A stretch of 37,939 nucleotides of DNA from Muribaculaceae bacterium. GTDB lineage: Bacteria > Bacteroidota > Bacteroidia > Bacteroidales > Muribaculaceae. A model generated the notes under the pieces. The model ran no database searches and had not been told where the DNA came from. It saw nothing but the letters and a program-made list of their open reading frames with translations. The first letter of the stretch is position 1; each line of letters opens with the position of its first letter. The stretch lies in contig JAFZSO010000042.1 of the NCBI GenBank assembly GCA_017619355.1, positions 1 through 37,939 on the forward strand, written 5' to 3'. Of the stretch, positions 1 to 9,025 are shown in pieces. Made by a program: the position numbers and the translations under genes.

Positions 1-2314
1 CGAGCGGGGTGAACATGATAATCTCGTCGATGCGGTTCAGGAACTCGGGGCGCATGTGCGTCTTGAGCAGCTGGAACACCTCATTGCGGGTTTTCTCGAT
101 CACTTCGCTGCGATTGTCGGGCGTGAGGTGCTCGAAACGCTCACGAATGAGGTCGGAGCCCAGGTTCGATGTCATGATGATGATGGTGTTCTTGAAGTTG
201 ACGGTGCGGCCCTTGTTATCGGTCAATCGGCCGTCGTCGAGTACCTGCAGCAGCACATTGAACACATCGGGGTGTGCCTTCTCGATTTCGTCGAAGAGCA
301 CCACCGAGTAGGGTTTGCGGCGCACGGCCTCGGTGAGTTGTCCACCCTCGTCGTAGCCCACATAGCCTGGAGGCGAACCAATGAGTCGGGTGACGCTGAA
401 CTTCTCCTGATACTCGCTCATGTCGATGCGGGTCATCATGTTCTCGTCGTTAAACAGGTAGTCGGCCAACGCCTTGGCAAGTTCGGTCTTGCCCACGCCT
501 GTGGTACCCATGAATATGAACGAACCGATGGGTCGGCGTGGGTCATTCAGGCCGGCGCGGCTGCGGCGCACAGCATCGCTGATGGCGACGATGGCCTCGT
601 CTTGACCTATCACGCGCTTGTGCAGTTCCTCCTCAAGGTGCAGCAACTTGTCCTTCTCGGTCTGCAGCATCTTGGTCACGGGGATTCCCGTCCAGCGCGA
701 TACCACCTCGGCGATGTCGTCGCTGTCCACCTCTTCCTTGATCAGGGCCTTGTCGCCCTGCATAGTCTTGAGCTGCTCCTGAATCTGGCGGTTTTCGTCC
801 TCCTTCTGCTTGATGAGGGAGTAGCGTATTTCGGCCACACGGGCGTAGTCGCCATTGCGCTCGGCACGCTCGGCCTCGAAGTTGAGTTGCTCGATATCGA
901 TTTTGTTCTGCTGGATTTTGCCAATCAGTTCTTTCTCGCTCTTCCACTTGGCGGTGTAGTCGCGTTCCTTGTAGCGGAGTTCGGCAATCTCCTTCTCGAG
1001 TTCGGCAATGTGCTGTGCGTCGCCATCGCGCTTGATGGCCTCGCGCTCAATCTCGAGTTGCGAAATTTTGCGTGAAATCTCGTCGAGTCCCTGAGGCACC
1101 GAGTCCATCTCGATGCGCAGCTTGGCGGCAGCCTCGTCCACGAGGTCGATGGCCTTGTCGGGCAGGAAGCGGTCGCTGATGTAACGCTGGCTCAACTGCA
1201 CGGCGGCAATGATGGCTTCGTCCTTGATGCGCACCTGGTGGTGGTTCTCATATTTCTCTTTCAGGCCTCGCATGATGGCGATGGCGCTCTCCTCGTCGGG
1301 TTCGTCGACCATCACAATCTGGAAGCGGCGCTCCAAGGCCTTGTCTTTCTCGAAGTACTTCTGATACTCGTCGAGGGTGGTGGCGCCAATGCTGCGCAGT
1401 TCACCACGCGCGAGGGCGGGTTTCAGGATGTTGGCGGCATCCATGGCACCACTGCTCTTGCCGGCTCCCACCAAAGTGTGAATCTCGTCGATGAAGAGGA
1501 TAATTTCGCCATTCGACTTGGTGATTTCGTTGATCACAGCTTTGAGTCGTTCCTCAAATTCGCCCTGGTATTTGGCACCGGCGATGAGGGCGCCCATGTC
1601 GAGCGAGAATACCTGCTTCTGACGCAAGTTCTCGGGCACATCACCGCGTACGATGCGCTGAGCCAGTCCCTCCACAATGGCGGTCTTGCCGGTACCCGGC
1701 TCGCCAATGAGAATGGGGTTGTTCTTGGTGCGGCGGCTCAGAATCTGCAGCACGCGGCGAATCTCGTCGTCACGGCCAATCACCGGGTCGAGTTTGCCTT
1801 GACGGGCACGCTCGTTGAGGTTGATGGCGTATTTCGAGAGGGCGTTGTACTGCTCCTCTGCTTCCTGGCCAGTGGCTTTCTTGCCCTGGCGCAGTTCGGC
1901 GATGGCGGCGGTGAGGTCCTTCTCGGTGGCACCGGCACTCTTCAAAATTGATGAAATATTAGACCCGGCCTTAAACAGACCCATCAGCAGTGCCTCAACG
2001 GTCACATACTGGTCGCCGTTCTTCTGGGCATAGTCGGTGGCCTTGTCAAGTACCTTGGCGGCATCACCGCTCAGGTAGGGGTCGCCTCCGCTCACCTTGG
2101 GCAGCTTAGCCAGTTCCTCCTCCAGCGGTCGCTCGATCATTGCAGGGGCAATGTCGAGTTTCTGGAAGATGAATTTCACCACCGATTCGCCTTCGGTGAG
2201 GAGTGCTTTCATGATGTGAGCCGGCTCGAGAGCCTGGTTCTGATTGCGGCGGGCAATCTCAATAGCTTTCTGCACAATTTCCTGTGCCTTGATAGTATAG
2301 TTGTTGAAGTTCAT
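1..2314 (-). CDS. clpB: ClpB disaggregase, 3' end outside window
   Basis: Hsp100 AAA+ disaggregase, which in the cytosol pulls aggregated proteins apart with DnaK/DnaJ/GrpE. About 771 codons are present from the start [13 protein letters not shown]. The family is usually about 860 residues, so roughly the last 90 lie beyond base 1. Order seen: N-terminal Clp_N repeats; first AAA module with Walker A GEPGTGKT near residue 204 and Walker B ILFIDEIH near 271; a charged coiled-coil middle domain (about 390-520), which separates ClpB from ClpA; second AAA module with Walker A GTTGVGKT near 600 and sensor/Walker B region [12 protein letters not shown] near 670. The reading continues through [12 protein letters not shown] to the edge with no frameshift. 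No gene shares its transcript on the upstream side, where a sigma-54-like promoter is seen. Identification is secure. Confidence 0.97.
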   Translation of the reverse strand, partial: MNFNNYTIKAQEIVQKAIEIARRNQNQALEPAHIMKALLTEGESVVKFIFQKLDIAPAMIERPLEEELAKLPKVSGGDPYLSGDAAKVLDKATDYAQKNGDQYVTVEALLMGLFKAGSNISSILKSAGATEKDLTAAIAELRQGKKATGQEAEEQYNALSKYAINLNERARQGKLDPVIGRDDEIRRVLQILSRRTKNNPILIGEPGTGKTAIVEGLAQRIVRGDVPENLRQKQVFSLDMGALIAGAKYQGEFEERLKAVINEITKSNGEIILFIDEIHTLVGAGKSSGAMDAANILKPALARGELRSIGATTLDEYQKYFEKDKALERRFQIVMVDEPDEESAIAIMRGLKEKYENHHQVRIKDEAIIAAVQLSQRYISDRFLPDKAIDLVDEAAAKLRIEMDSVPQGLDEISRKISQLEIEREAIKRDGDAQHIAELEKEIAELRYKERDYTAKWKSEKELIGKIQQNKIDIEQLNFEAERAERNGDYARVAEIRYSLIKQKEDENRQIQEQLKTMQGDKALIKEEVDSDDIAEVVSRWTGIPVTKMLQTEKDKLLHLEEELHKRVIGQDEAIVAISDAVRRSRAGLNDPRRPIGSFIFMGTTGVGKTELAKALADYLFNDENMMTRIDMSEYQEKFSVTRLIGSPPGYVGYDEGGQLTEAVRRKPYSVVLFDEIEKAHPDVFNVLLQVLDDGRLTDNKGRTVNFKNTIIIMTSNLGSDLIRERFEHLTPDNRSEVIEKTRNEVFQLLKTHMRPEFLNRIDEIIMFTPL

Positions 2315-2402
2315 AGTTTGAATTTATGCCCGATTTTTTAGCGTAGTGCCTGTTCTGTAGAGGTTGCGCATTTCGGGTTGCTCCTTTCTGTTATAGGTGT
2401 TT

Positions 2403-2419
2403 AGCAAGGTGTGTGCCAA
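2403..2419 (-). promoter_or_regulatory. Candidate sigma-54 (-24/-12) promoter of clpB
   Basis: On the minus strand the bases read TTGGCACACACCTTGCT. This fits the RpoN consensus TGGCACG-N4-TTGCW with one mismatch and has the correct GG-to-GC spacing. It would start transcription about 75-80 nt before the clpB ATG at 2314. No TAnnTTTG element was seen in the gap. Being a single site read by eye, it could be chance. Confidence 0.5.
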
Positions 2420-2480
2420 TGGAGCCTTAGTGACAAAATGGCAGAGTTTCGTTCATCCGATGAGAGTGGAATCGCACAAT

Positions 2481-2515
2481 GAAAAAACACCCTGCCAATT
2501 TGTTGTGGCAGGGTG
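2481..2515 (-). terminator. Rho-independent terminator of the export lipoprotein gene
   Basis: Perfect 10-bp stem CACCCTGCCA/TGGCAGGGTG (2488-2497 with 2506-2515) and an 8-nt loop. On the minus strand a run of six T follows (2482-2487). It lies 30 nt after the stop codon at 2545. Confidence 0.9.
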
Positions 2516-2544
2516 CTATATTTACCTCAAAAGTCTCTTGTTGT

Positions 2545-3351
2545 TTAGAGTTTGGTGAGGGTGATGACAAATGTGGCGATGGAGATGAGGGTGCCCACAG
2601 CACTCATACCGAGGCTGAGACCTGGAGGTACACTCCATGATGAACGGGCCCTTGATGCATTTGGTGCGACATAAATGATGTCGTTTTGCTGCAGGTTGAA
2701 GTGCGGCGAGACGAGCAGGTTCTTGTCTAGCAGGTTCACGCGATTCACGCTGCGGCTGCCATCAGCATTGGTGTGAATGACCATCACATTGTCGCGGCGG
2801 CCTTGGATGTTGAGGTCGCCAGCCTGTGCAATTGCCTCAAGCACATTCATGCGCCCGTTAGCAGCTTTGAGCATACCGGGGCTTCTTACTTCACCGAGCA
2901 CATATACATGGAAGTTGCGGAAGCGCACTTCGACATTAGGCTTCTCAGTGAGATAGCGGGGATAGATGAGCGACGCGATGTGGTTCTGCACAGCGCTTTG
3001 CGTCATACCTCCGATGTGCAACTGGCCCAGCATAGGGAAGTCGATGTAGCCGTTGTTGTCAACGAGGTAGTAATAGATGGAGTTCTCGCTCTCGGTGTTG
3101 GTAATGTTAGGCGAAGAAGACAGATACTCTTTCTTGTTGAAAGGTTTCACGGCCTCGGTGTTGAGGCTGCCCACATTGATTTGCAGGATGTCGCCTGGCA
3201 TGATTACAGGATCAACAACCTTGGCGGTGGCATTGAGCACTTCAGCGGGGAGCTGGTCGGCTTCTTGCATGTAGGTAACATCTTTGGCTGTTCCGCAGCT
3301 GCCTAACAACAGTGCAAAACTGGATAAAATGTAAATGATTTCTTTTTTCAT
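2545..3351 (-). CDS. Polysaccharide export (Wza/BexD-type) lipoprotein
   Basis: Outer-membrane auxiliary protein of capsule or exopolysaccharide export, 268 residues. The start at 3351 (MKKEIIYILSSF) is chosen because a lipoprotein signal ending LLGSC follows directly and a TAnnTTTG promoter sits 30 nt upstream. An in-frame ATG 47 codons further up would bury both. Seen in order: the Poly_export domain (PGDILQINVGSL, about residues 50-130); a single SLBB domain (VYVLGEVRSPGMLKA ... NVLEAIAQAGDL, about 155-215); and a hydrophobic C-terminal helix (VGTLISIATFVITL) like the Wza membrane-spanning segment. Its usual partner, a Wzc-type chain-length/tyrosine-kinase protein, is not adjacent, so it looks like an orphan or the remnant of a capsule locus. 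Family is firm; the exported polymer is unknown. Confidence 0.88.
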   Translation of the reverse strand: MKKEIIYILSSFALLLGSCGTAKDVTYMQEADQLPAEVLNATAKVVDPVIMPGDILQINVGSLNTEAVKPFNKKEYLSSSPNITNTESENSIYYYLVDNNGYIDFPMLGQLHIGGMTQSAVQNHIASLIYPRYLTEKPNVEVRFRNFHVYVLGEVRSPGMLKAANGRMNVLEAIAQAGDLNIQGRRDNVMVIHTNADGSRSVNRVNLLDKNLLVSPHFNLQQNDIIYVAPNASRARSSWSVPPGLSLGMSAVGTLISIATFVITLTKL

Positions 3352-3380
3352 ATGATTAAAATTTTGGTTTTCTTCTGCTA

Positions 3381-3388
3381 CAAAGTTA
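3381..3388 (-). promoter_or_regulatory. -7 element of the export lipoprotein gene
   Basis: Minus strand TAACTTTG, an exact match to the Bacteroidota TAnnTTTG element, 29 nt before the ATG at 3351. No clear TTTG is found 20 nt upstream, so the -33 box is weak. Confidence 0.55.
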
Positions 3389-3571
3389 ATCATTTTTGCA
3401 TCACTATTTGCATTTTTTATGAAAAAGGTGAGTTTTTCTTCGATTTTTTGTTCTTTTTCGCCCATTTCATGCCTTTTGCCGTTGTCTTTCACTCTTCGGT
3501 TTCACTTTGTGATTGCCCCTTACTATGCCACACTTTTGGTAAAGCTGAAAATTTGTTAAATAACCTATCAA

Positions 3572-3605
3572 TTTGTGGTTAATTCAAATAAAATCAGTAT
3601 TTTCG
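3572..3605 (+). promoter_or_regulatory. Weak promoter candidate for hydBAC
   Basis: TTTG at 3572-3575, then 22 nt, then TATTTTCG at 3598-3605, one mismatch from TAnnTTTG. The predicted leader is about 90 nt. Spacing is 2 nt longer than in the stronger promoters of this window, so support is modest. Confidence 0.35.
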
Positions 3606-3703
3606 TGTGGATTTTCAGCACCCCTCATCGTGAGCGGTGCCGATACTGATATGATTATTATAATCAAACAACTAATAACTAATAACTTAAAAATCTCTTT
3701 TTT

Positions 3704-5611
3704 GTGAAAACCTTGAATTTTGAAGACCTAATCCAATTCAGGAAAAAAGCTCAGGCGAATCTTGAAGTTCGAGAATTGAGCTACGCTGCTGTGAGCGACA
3801 AGGCTTGTGGTCTTGCTGTGGGTACCGAGCACATACAGCTGCTGTGCTGTGGCGGTACGGGTTGCAAGGCTTCGAGCAGTGCAAAAATCGTTGAGAGCCT
3901 GAAGGCCGCCATTAAAGCCAATGGCATTGCCGACAAGGCCGAAGTGATTGTGACCGGCTGTTTCGGTTTCTGTGAGAAAGGCCCCATCGTGAATGTGATT
4001 CCCGATAACACTTTCTACACTCAAGTGAAGCCCGAAGATGCTGAGGAGATCGTGAAGGAGCATGTGATTGGTGGTCGCCGCGTGGAGCGTCTGCTCTATG
4101 TCGACCCCAAGACCAATGAGCATGTGAGCGACTCCAAGCACATGGACTTCTACCGCAAGCAGAAGCGTGTGGCTCTGCGCAACTGCGGCTTTATAGATCC
4201 TGAGAACATCGCCGACTACATTGCCCGCGATGGTTATGCCGCCCTTTCCAATGCTCTCCAGAACCAGACTCCCGAAGAGGTGATTGAAGAAATCAAGAAG
4301 TCGGGTCTGCGTGGTCGTGGTGGCGCTGGCTTCCCCACCGGCATGAAGTGGGGCTTTGCCCGTGGCTATCAGGCTGAGCACAAATATGTGGTGTGTAATG
4401 CCGACGAGGGCGACCCCGGTGCATTCATGGACCGCTCCATCATGGAGGGTGACCCCCACTCGGTAATCGAGGCCATGGCCATTTGCGGCTACTGCATTGG
4501 TGCCGACCAGGGCTTGATTTACATCCGCGCCGAGTATCCTCTGGCAGTGAACCGCCTGCGCATCGCTATCGACCAGGCTCGTGAATATGGCATGCTGGGC
4601 AAGAACATTATGGGTAGCGACTTCAGCTTCGATGTCGAGATCCGTTATGGTGCTGGTGCCTTCGTGTGCGGTGAAGAGACTGCACTCATCCACTCGATGG
4701 AGGGCAAGCGCGGCGAGCCCACCCTGAAGCCTCCTTTCCCCGCCGAGAGCGGTTACAATGGCTATCCCACCAATGTGAACAATGTGGAAACACTTGCCAA
4801 TGTCCCCATCATTCTCACCAAGGGCGCCGACTGGTTCGCTTCCATCGGCACCGAGAAGTCGAAGGGCACCAAGGTGTTTGCACTTGCTGGCAAGATTAAT
4901 AATGTGGGTCTTATCGAAGTACCCATGGGAACCACGCTGCGTGAAATCATCTACGACATTGGTGGTGGCGTGAAGAACGGCAAGAAGTTCAAGGCTGTCC
5001 AGACTGGTGGCCCTTCGGGCGGCTGCCTTACCGAGAAGCACCTCGACATTCCCATCGACTATGAGAGCCTGGCCGCTGCCGGCTCAATGATGGGTTCTGG
5101 CGGTATGATTGTGATGGACGAAGACGACTGTATGGTATCGGTTGCCAAGTTCTATCTCGAGTTTACCGTGGGCGAGTCGTGCGGTAAGTGCACACCCTGC
5201 CGCATCGGTAACAAGCGCATGCTCGAAATCCTCACCCGCATTACCGAGGGCAAGGGCACGATGGAAGACATCGAGCACCTCCGCTCGCTCGCTGCAGTGA
5301 TCAAGGATACGGCACTGTGCGGTCTCGGTCAGACCTCGCCTAACCCCATCCTGTCGACCATCGATAATTTCTACGATGAATATGTGGAACACGTGAAGAA
5401 CCGCAAGTGCCGCGCTAAACAGTGCAAGGCATTGCTGACCTACACGGTGAACCCCGAGAAGTGCAAAGGCTGTGGTGCTTGCTCTCGCAACTGTCCGGCC
5501 GATGCCATCATGGGTGATATCCGCAAACCTCATGTCATTAACTTATTCAAGTGCATCCGTTGCGGCATGTGTCAGTCGCGTTGTAAATTCGATGCTATTC
5601 ATGTATTCTAA
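3704..5611 (+). CDS. hydB: Electron-bifurcating [FeFe]-hydrogenase subunit HydB (NuoF-like, flavin and NADH)
   Basis: Flavin subunit of the HydABC complex, where FMN-bound electrons from NADH and ferredoxin are joined or split. 635 residues. The start is GTG at 3704; no ATG gives the full N-terminus. Order: thioredoxin-like [2Fe-2S] domain (Cys in CCGGTGC near 47-53 and TGCFGFC near 84-90); NuoF core with the FMN/NADH glycine-rich loop GRGGAGFPTGMKW near 204 and NADEGDPGAFMDRS near 232; [4Fe-4S] ligands ESCGKCTPCR near 491 and CGLGQ near 540; a C-terminal 2[4Fe-4S] ferredoxin (CKGCGACSRNC near 587, CIRCGMCQSRC near 617). This architecture is that of HydB rather than of respiratory NuoF. It leads a tight operon, with 18 nt to hydA. 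The gene order here is B-A-C, whereas hydC often comes first elsewhere. Confidence 0.95.
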   Translation: MKTLNFEDLIQFRKKAQANLEVRELSYAAVSDKACGLAVGTEHIQLLCCGGTGCKASSSAKIVESLKAAIKANGIADKAEVIVTGCFGFCEKGPIVNVIPDNTFYTQVKPEDAEEIVKEHVIGGRRVERLLYVDPKTNEHVSDSKHMDFYRKQKRVALRNCGFIDPENIADYIARDGYAALSNALQNQTPEEVIEEIKKSGLRGRGGAGFPTGMKWGFARGYQAEHKYVVCNADEGDPGAFMDRSIMEGDPHSVIEAMAICGYCIGADQGLIYIRAEYPLAVNRLRIAIDQAREYGMLGKNIMGSDFSFDVEIRYGAGAFVCGEETALIHSMEGKRGEPTLKPPFPAESGYNGYPTNVNNVETLANVPIILTKGADWFASIGTEKSKGTKVFALAGKINNVGLIEVPMGTTLREIIYDIGGGVKNGKKFKAVQTGGPSGGCLTEKHLDIPIDYESLAAAGSMMGSGGMIVMDEDDCMVSVAKFYLEFTVGESCGKCTPCRIGNKRMLEILTRITEGKGTMEDIEHLRSLAAVIKDTALCGLGQTSPNPILSTIDNFYDEYVEHVKNRKCRAKQCKALLTYTVNPEKCKGCGACSRNCPADAIMGDIRKPHVINLFKCIRCGMCQSRCKFDAIHVF

Positions 5612-5629
5612 CCCCACACATCATTCATC

Positions 5630-7396
5630 ATGGAAGAAAAATTGATAAAACTCACAATAGATAACCATGAAGTGGAAGTTCCACAGGGCACCACTTTACT
5701 GGAAGCCGGCAAACTCGTCGGCATCGATATTCCCACCTTGTGCCACATCGACCTGAAGGGCACTTGCGTGAAGAACAAACCCGCCTCGTGCCGTCTGTGC
5801 GTGGTCGAAGTGGAGGGCCGCCGCAACCTGGCTCCCGCCTGCGCCACCAATTGCACCCCCGGCATGGTGGTTTACACCAACTCGGCTCGCGTGATTCGTG
5901 CCCGCAAGACGGTGGCCGAGCTCATCCTGAGCGATCACCCCAACGACTGTCTCACTTGCCCCAAGTGCAGCGACTGTGAACTGCAGCGTCTGGTAATGCG
6001 CCTGAACATCCGTCAGATGCCTTACAACCAGGGCGAGAAGAGCCAGCGCAAGAACGAGGTGACTCCCGCCATCACCCGCAACATGGAGAAGTGTATCTAC
6101 TGCCGCCGTTGCGAGAGCGTGTGTAACAATGTGCAGAGCGTGGGTGTTCTGGGCGCCATCCGTCGCGGTTTCGACACCACCATCGCTCCCACCTTCGACC
6201 GCATGTTTACCGACACCGACTGTACCTATTGCGGTCAGTGCGTGGCTGTGTGCCCCGTGGGCGCCCTCACCGAGCGTGACTACACCGACCAGCTGCTCGA
6301 CGACCTCACCAACCCCGACAAGGTTGTGGTGGCTCAGCCCGCTCCCGCCGTGCGTTTCGCACTGGGCGAGGAATTCGGCATGAAGCCTGGAACATCAGTA
6401 ACTGGCAAGATGGCTACAGCATTGCGTGACCTGGGCTTCGACTATGCTTTCGATACCGACTTCGGTGCCGACCTCACCATCATGGACGAGGGTGCCGAGA
6501 TTCTCGACCGTCTGGGCAAGTTCCTGAATGGCGACAAGAGCGTGAAGCTGCCCATCATGACCTCGTGCTGTCCGGCTTGGGTCAACTTCTACGAGCACAA
6601 TTATCCCGACTTGCTCGATTATCCCTCGAGCGCCAAGTCGCCTGCTCAGATGTTCGGTGCCATCGCCAAGACCTACTGGGCTGAGAAGATGGGCATCCCC
6701 CGCGAGAAACTCGTGGTGGTATCTATCATGCCCTGCCTAGCCAAGAAGTATGAGTGCGGCCGTGAGGAGTTCAAGGTGAACGGCAATCCCGATGTCGACT
6801 ACAGCATCTCGACCCGCGAGCTTGCCCGCCTCATCAAGCGTGCCAACATCAACTTTGCACAGTTGCCCGAGAGCGAGTTCGACAGCCCCATGGGCGAATC
6901 GACTGGTGCTGCCGCCATCTTTGGCGTGACCGGCGGTGTGATGGAAGCTGCTCTGCGCACTGTCTATGAGGTTTACACCGGCAAGACCCTGCCGCACATC
7001 AACTTCGAGAATGTGCGCGGTTTCGACGGCATTCGTGAAGCCACTATCGACCTCAACGGATTTGAACTCAAGGTGTGCGTGGCTCACACGCTGAGCAATG
7101 CACGCATCATCATGGACAAGCTGCGTGCCGGAGAACTCAACTACCATGTGGTAGAAGTCATGGCATGCCCCAGCGGCTGCATTGGTGGTGCCGGTCAGCC
7201 CTATCACCATGGCAACATCGAGATTCTCAAGGCCCGCCGCGATGCCCTCTATGCCGAGGACGAAGGCAAGAAGCTGCGCAAGAGTCATGAGAACCCCGAC
7301 ATCCAGAAGCTCTACAACGAATTCCTGGGTAAGCCCCTTAGTGAGAAGTCTCACCACTTGTTACACACTCACTACTTCGATAAATCTATTAAGTAA
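5630..7396 (+). CDS. hydA: [FeFe]-hydrogenase catalytic subunit HydA
   Basis: Cytosolic H2-producing/oxidising subunit, 588 residues. N-terminal [2Fe-2S] domain (about 1-85); His-ligated cluster motif HPNDCLTCPKCSDC near 103; two [4Fe-4S] sites, CIYCRRCESVC near 155 and CTYCGQCVAVCP near 198; then the H-cluster domain with all signature motifs: TSCCPAW (about 310-316, second Cys the expected proton-transfer residue), MPCLAKKYE (about 367) and MACPSGCIGG (about 511). GESTGAAAIFG near 420 is the conserved stretch before the small-subunit-like C-terminus, which ends HTHYFDKSIK. All H-cluster cysteines are present, so the enzyme should be active once HydEFG have matured it. 23 nt separate it from hydC. 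Domain content fits the trimeric (M3-type) bifurcating group. Confidence 0.97.
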   Translation: MEEKLIKLTIDNHEVEVPQGTTLLEAGKLVGIDIPTLCHIDLKGTCVKNKPASCRLCVVEVEGRRNLAPACATNCTPGMVVYTNSARVIRARKTVAELILSDHPNDCLTCPKCSDCELQRLVMRLNIRQMPYNQGEKSQRKNEVTPAITRNMEKCIYCRRCESVCNNVQSVGVLGAIRRGFDTTIAPTFDRMFTDTDCTYCGQCVAVCPVGALTERDYTDQLLDDLTNPDKVVVAQPAPAVRFALGEEFGMKPGTSVTGKMATALRDLGFDYAFDTDFGADLTIMDEGAEILDRLGKFLNGDKSVKLPIMTSCCPAWVNFYEHNYPDLLDYPSSAKSPAQMFGAIAKTYWAEKMGIPREKLVVVSIMPCLAKKYECGREEFKVNGNPDVDYSISTRELARLIKRANINFAQLPESEFDSPMGESTGAAAIFGVTGGVMEAALRTVYEVYTGKTLPHINFENVRGFDGIREATIDLNGFELKVCVAHTLSNARIIMDKLRAGELNYHVVEVMACPSGCIGGAGQPYHHGNIEILKARRDALYAEDEGKKLRKSHENPDIQKLYNEFLGKPLSEKSHHLLHTHYFDKSIK

Positions 7397-7419
7397 CGTC
7401 TCTAAATACCTATAATAAT

Positions 7420-7902
7420 ATGGCAAAAGAAATTAAACTGGCATGTGATGTTATCCAACAGGTAGAGGCTATCTGTGACAAGCATGGTAACAAACCCGGT
7501 GAACTGATCAATATATTGCATGAGGCGCAGTCGATGCACGGCTATCTGCCCGAGGAGATGCAGCGCATCATCGCTCGCAAGCTCAACATTCCCGCCTCTA
7601 AGGTCTATGGCGTGGTCACATTCTATTCCTTCTTCACCATGACCCCCAAGGGCAAGCATCCCATCTCGGTGTGCCTTGGTACCGCTTGCTATGTGCGCGG
7701 TTCTGAGAAACTGCTCGAGGAAATCAAGCGACTCCTCAAGATTGAGGTGGGCGAGACTACCCCCGACGGCAAGTTCTCGCTCGACTGCTTGCGTTGCGTG
7801 GGTGCCTGCGGTCTTGCTCCCGTGGTCACCATCGGCGAGAAGGTCTATGGCCGACTCCAGCCCAAGGACATCCAGAGGATTCTCCTGGAATTCGACGACT
7901 AA
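7420..7902 (+). CDS. hydC: Bifurcating hydrogenase subunit HydC (NuoE-like, [2Fe-2S])
   Basis: Small electron-transfer subunit of HydABC, 160 residues, the normal NuoE-like length. A helical N-terminal part (LINILHEAQSMHGYLPEE) precedes a thioredoxin-like fold with four [2Fe-2S] cysteines: CLGTAC (C-x4-C, about residues 85-90) and CVGAC (C-x3-C, about 126-130). It relays electrons between the [2Fe-2S] centre and HydB. It is the last gene of the operon and is followed 22 nt later by a strong terminator. Read alone it could be a complex I NuoE, but its neighbours HydA and HydB settle the call. Confidence 0.93.
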   Translation: MAKEIKLACDVIQQVEAICDKHGNKPGELINILHEAQSMHGYLPEEMQRIIARKLNIPASKVYGVVTFYSFFTMTPKGKHPISVCLGTACYVRGSEKLLEEIKRLLKIEVGETTPDGKFSLDCLRCVGACGLAPVVTIGEKVYGRLQPKDIQRILLEFDD

Positions 7903-7924
7903 GAACTCTCTCTTATAGAATTAA

Positions 7925-7959
7925 CGGTCATGCACATTGCGGCATGACCGATTTTTTTT
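7925..7959 (+). terminator. Rho-independent terminator of hydBAC
   Basis: Stem CGGTCATGC/GCATGACCG (7925-7933 with 7942-7950), 8-nt loop, then eight T (7952-7959). It lies 22 nt past the hydC stop. Confidence 0.93.
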
Positions 7960-8021
7960 ATAACTGAAGCGGAATTATGGGGGCTCTTCGTAGGCGCAGC
8001 GGTCCAGGGCTGGCCGAAGGG

Positions 8022-9020
8022 CTACTCGTCGTCATCGGGTTCGTCGTCGGGGTTATCGGAGAGCTCTGAGTTCTCGGAGGGCTCGGAAGACTGGATGAGA
8101 GATGAGGGATTATTAACTTCTTGTGCTTTTCTCTTTTTCTCCTTGCGTCTGACAAGCGATTTGCTGATGAACATTCCCAAGAGCATAGAACCCACGGCCA
8201 GAAGAGCGCAACACACCGTGTGGAATATCCTGATGGCATGGGTGGGGCCTGTCGTTAATAGTTCGATGATTGATAAGGCGAGTATAGCAAACAGAGAGCC
8301 ACTGACAAGCATTAATATTCCTCTCCACAAATTTCCCCAAAAGCCGTAACCAAACAGTTGCCTATAGGCATAAAGATAGCACAATGGGACCATAATATAA
8401 AAATAGCTGGAGAAGAAGTCGGCAAGGTCATCCACGATAAGCACCTGAATGCTCATGAAAACCTGAATGAAAAAACCTTGTGGAAGTGAGTGCTTGGTGT
8501 TGCGCGGTGCGTAACGGAAGATGCACCAAGTGGGGATAATGAAGAAGCAGACTATTGACAACCATCCCCAACCAGGACTCGCCTCGACCCAGTCAAAATA
8601 CTGATTCAACAATGGCGAATCTTCTTTAATCACTTCTTCTGTGATGTCGGGGGCCTTGAACAAATAGTCAACAACTACACTGATAATTCCCAAGATAACC
8701 AACATCTTTACGGGCGGGAAACTCACTTGCCGCTTGCCGTTGATGTAGTCGCTAATGAAATGGCCCGGCCGCCAAATAAGCTGCCACAGGGAGTAGAGCA
8801 GCGAGCGATTGTGCATGCCCCATACTTCGGCGCTGCTTTGTAAAACGCTCTTCCACGAGATCTTGCCCACGCCAGCCTTTTGCGAGCAATGTGGGCAATG
8901 GTTGCCCACAAACTCATTCTCGCAATTCACGCAATAGTGATGCTCGTTTTCGTCATAGCTCCAGTCGAAGGCATTTACTTGCCAAGCCTTGAACCGCTTA
9001 TACCGCTCTTTGAGAGTCAT
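8022..9020 (-). CDS. DUF3667 membrane protein with N-terminal zinc ribbon
   Basis: 332 residues. The N-terminus has a C-x2-C / C-x2-C zinc ribbon (YCVNCENEF ... HCPHCSQK, about residues 29-46), the hallmark of DUF3667, a Bacteroidota family of unknown function. About five hydrophobic segments follow (near VKMLVILGIISVVV, WLSIVCFFIIPTW, FYIMVPLCYLYAY, LMLVSGSLFAILAL and CCALLAVGSMLLG), so it is an inner-membrane protein. The last 25 residues are an acidic Ser/Glu/Asp tail with a three-residue period, encoded by 9-bp repeats (8058-8093). It starts 5 nt after the upstream PepSY-like gene ends and is surely in the same transcript. Function is not known. Confidence 0.8.
   Translation of the reverse strand: MTLKERYKRFKAWQVNAFDWSYDENEHHYCVNCENEFVGNHCPHCSQKAGVGKISWKSVLQSSAEVWGMHNRSLLYSLWQLIWRPGHFISDYINGKRQVSFPPVKMLVILGIISVVVDYLFKAPDITEEVIKEDSPLLNQYFDWVEASPGWGWLSIVCFFIIPTWCIFRYAPRNTKHSLPQGFFIQVFMSIQVLIVDDLADFFSSYFYIMVPLCYLYAYRQLFGYGFWGNLWRGILMLVSGSLFAILALSIIELLTTGPTHAIRIFHTVCCALLAVGSMLLGMFISKSLVRRKEKKRKAQEVNNPSSLIQSSEPSENSELSDNPDDEPDDDE
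8058..8093. repeat. 9-bp tandem repeat, four units, in the DUF3667 3' end
   Basis: Units GGAGAGCTC, TGAGTTCTC, GGAGGGCTC and GGAAGACTG on the plus strand. The same unit type recurs at 22059-22085 and 36613-36666. Confidence 0.7.
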
Positions 9021-9025
9021 AAGTC

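Noticed and set aside
56-1951. Long open frames on the plus strand opposite clpB
   Set aside because: They are shadows of clpB caused by its codon use; no promoter, no family resemblance, and the real gene covers the region completely.
3352-3492. Upstream in-frame start for the export lipoprotein
   Set aside because: It would put 47 charged residues before the lipoprotein signal and lies upstream of the -7 element at 3381-3388.
3553-3571. Rex-operator-like word (TTGTTAA ... ATCAA) before hydB
   Set aside because: Only one half-site is good; the other half agrees at too few positions to call a redox operator.
3728-5533. Long open frames antisense to hydB
   Set aside because: Same cause. The hydB motifs account for the sequence.
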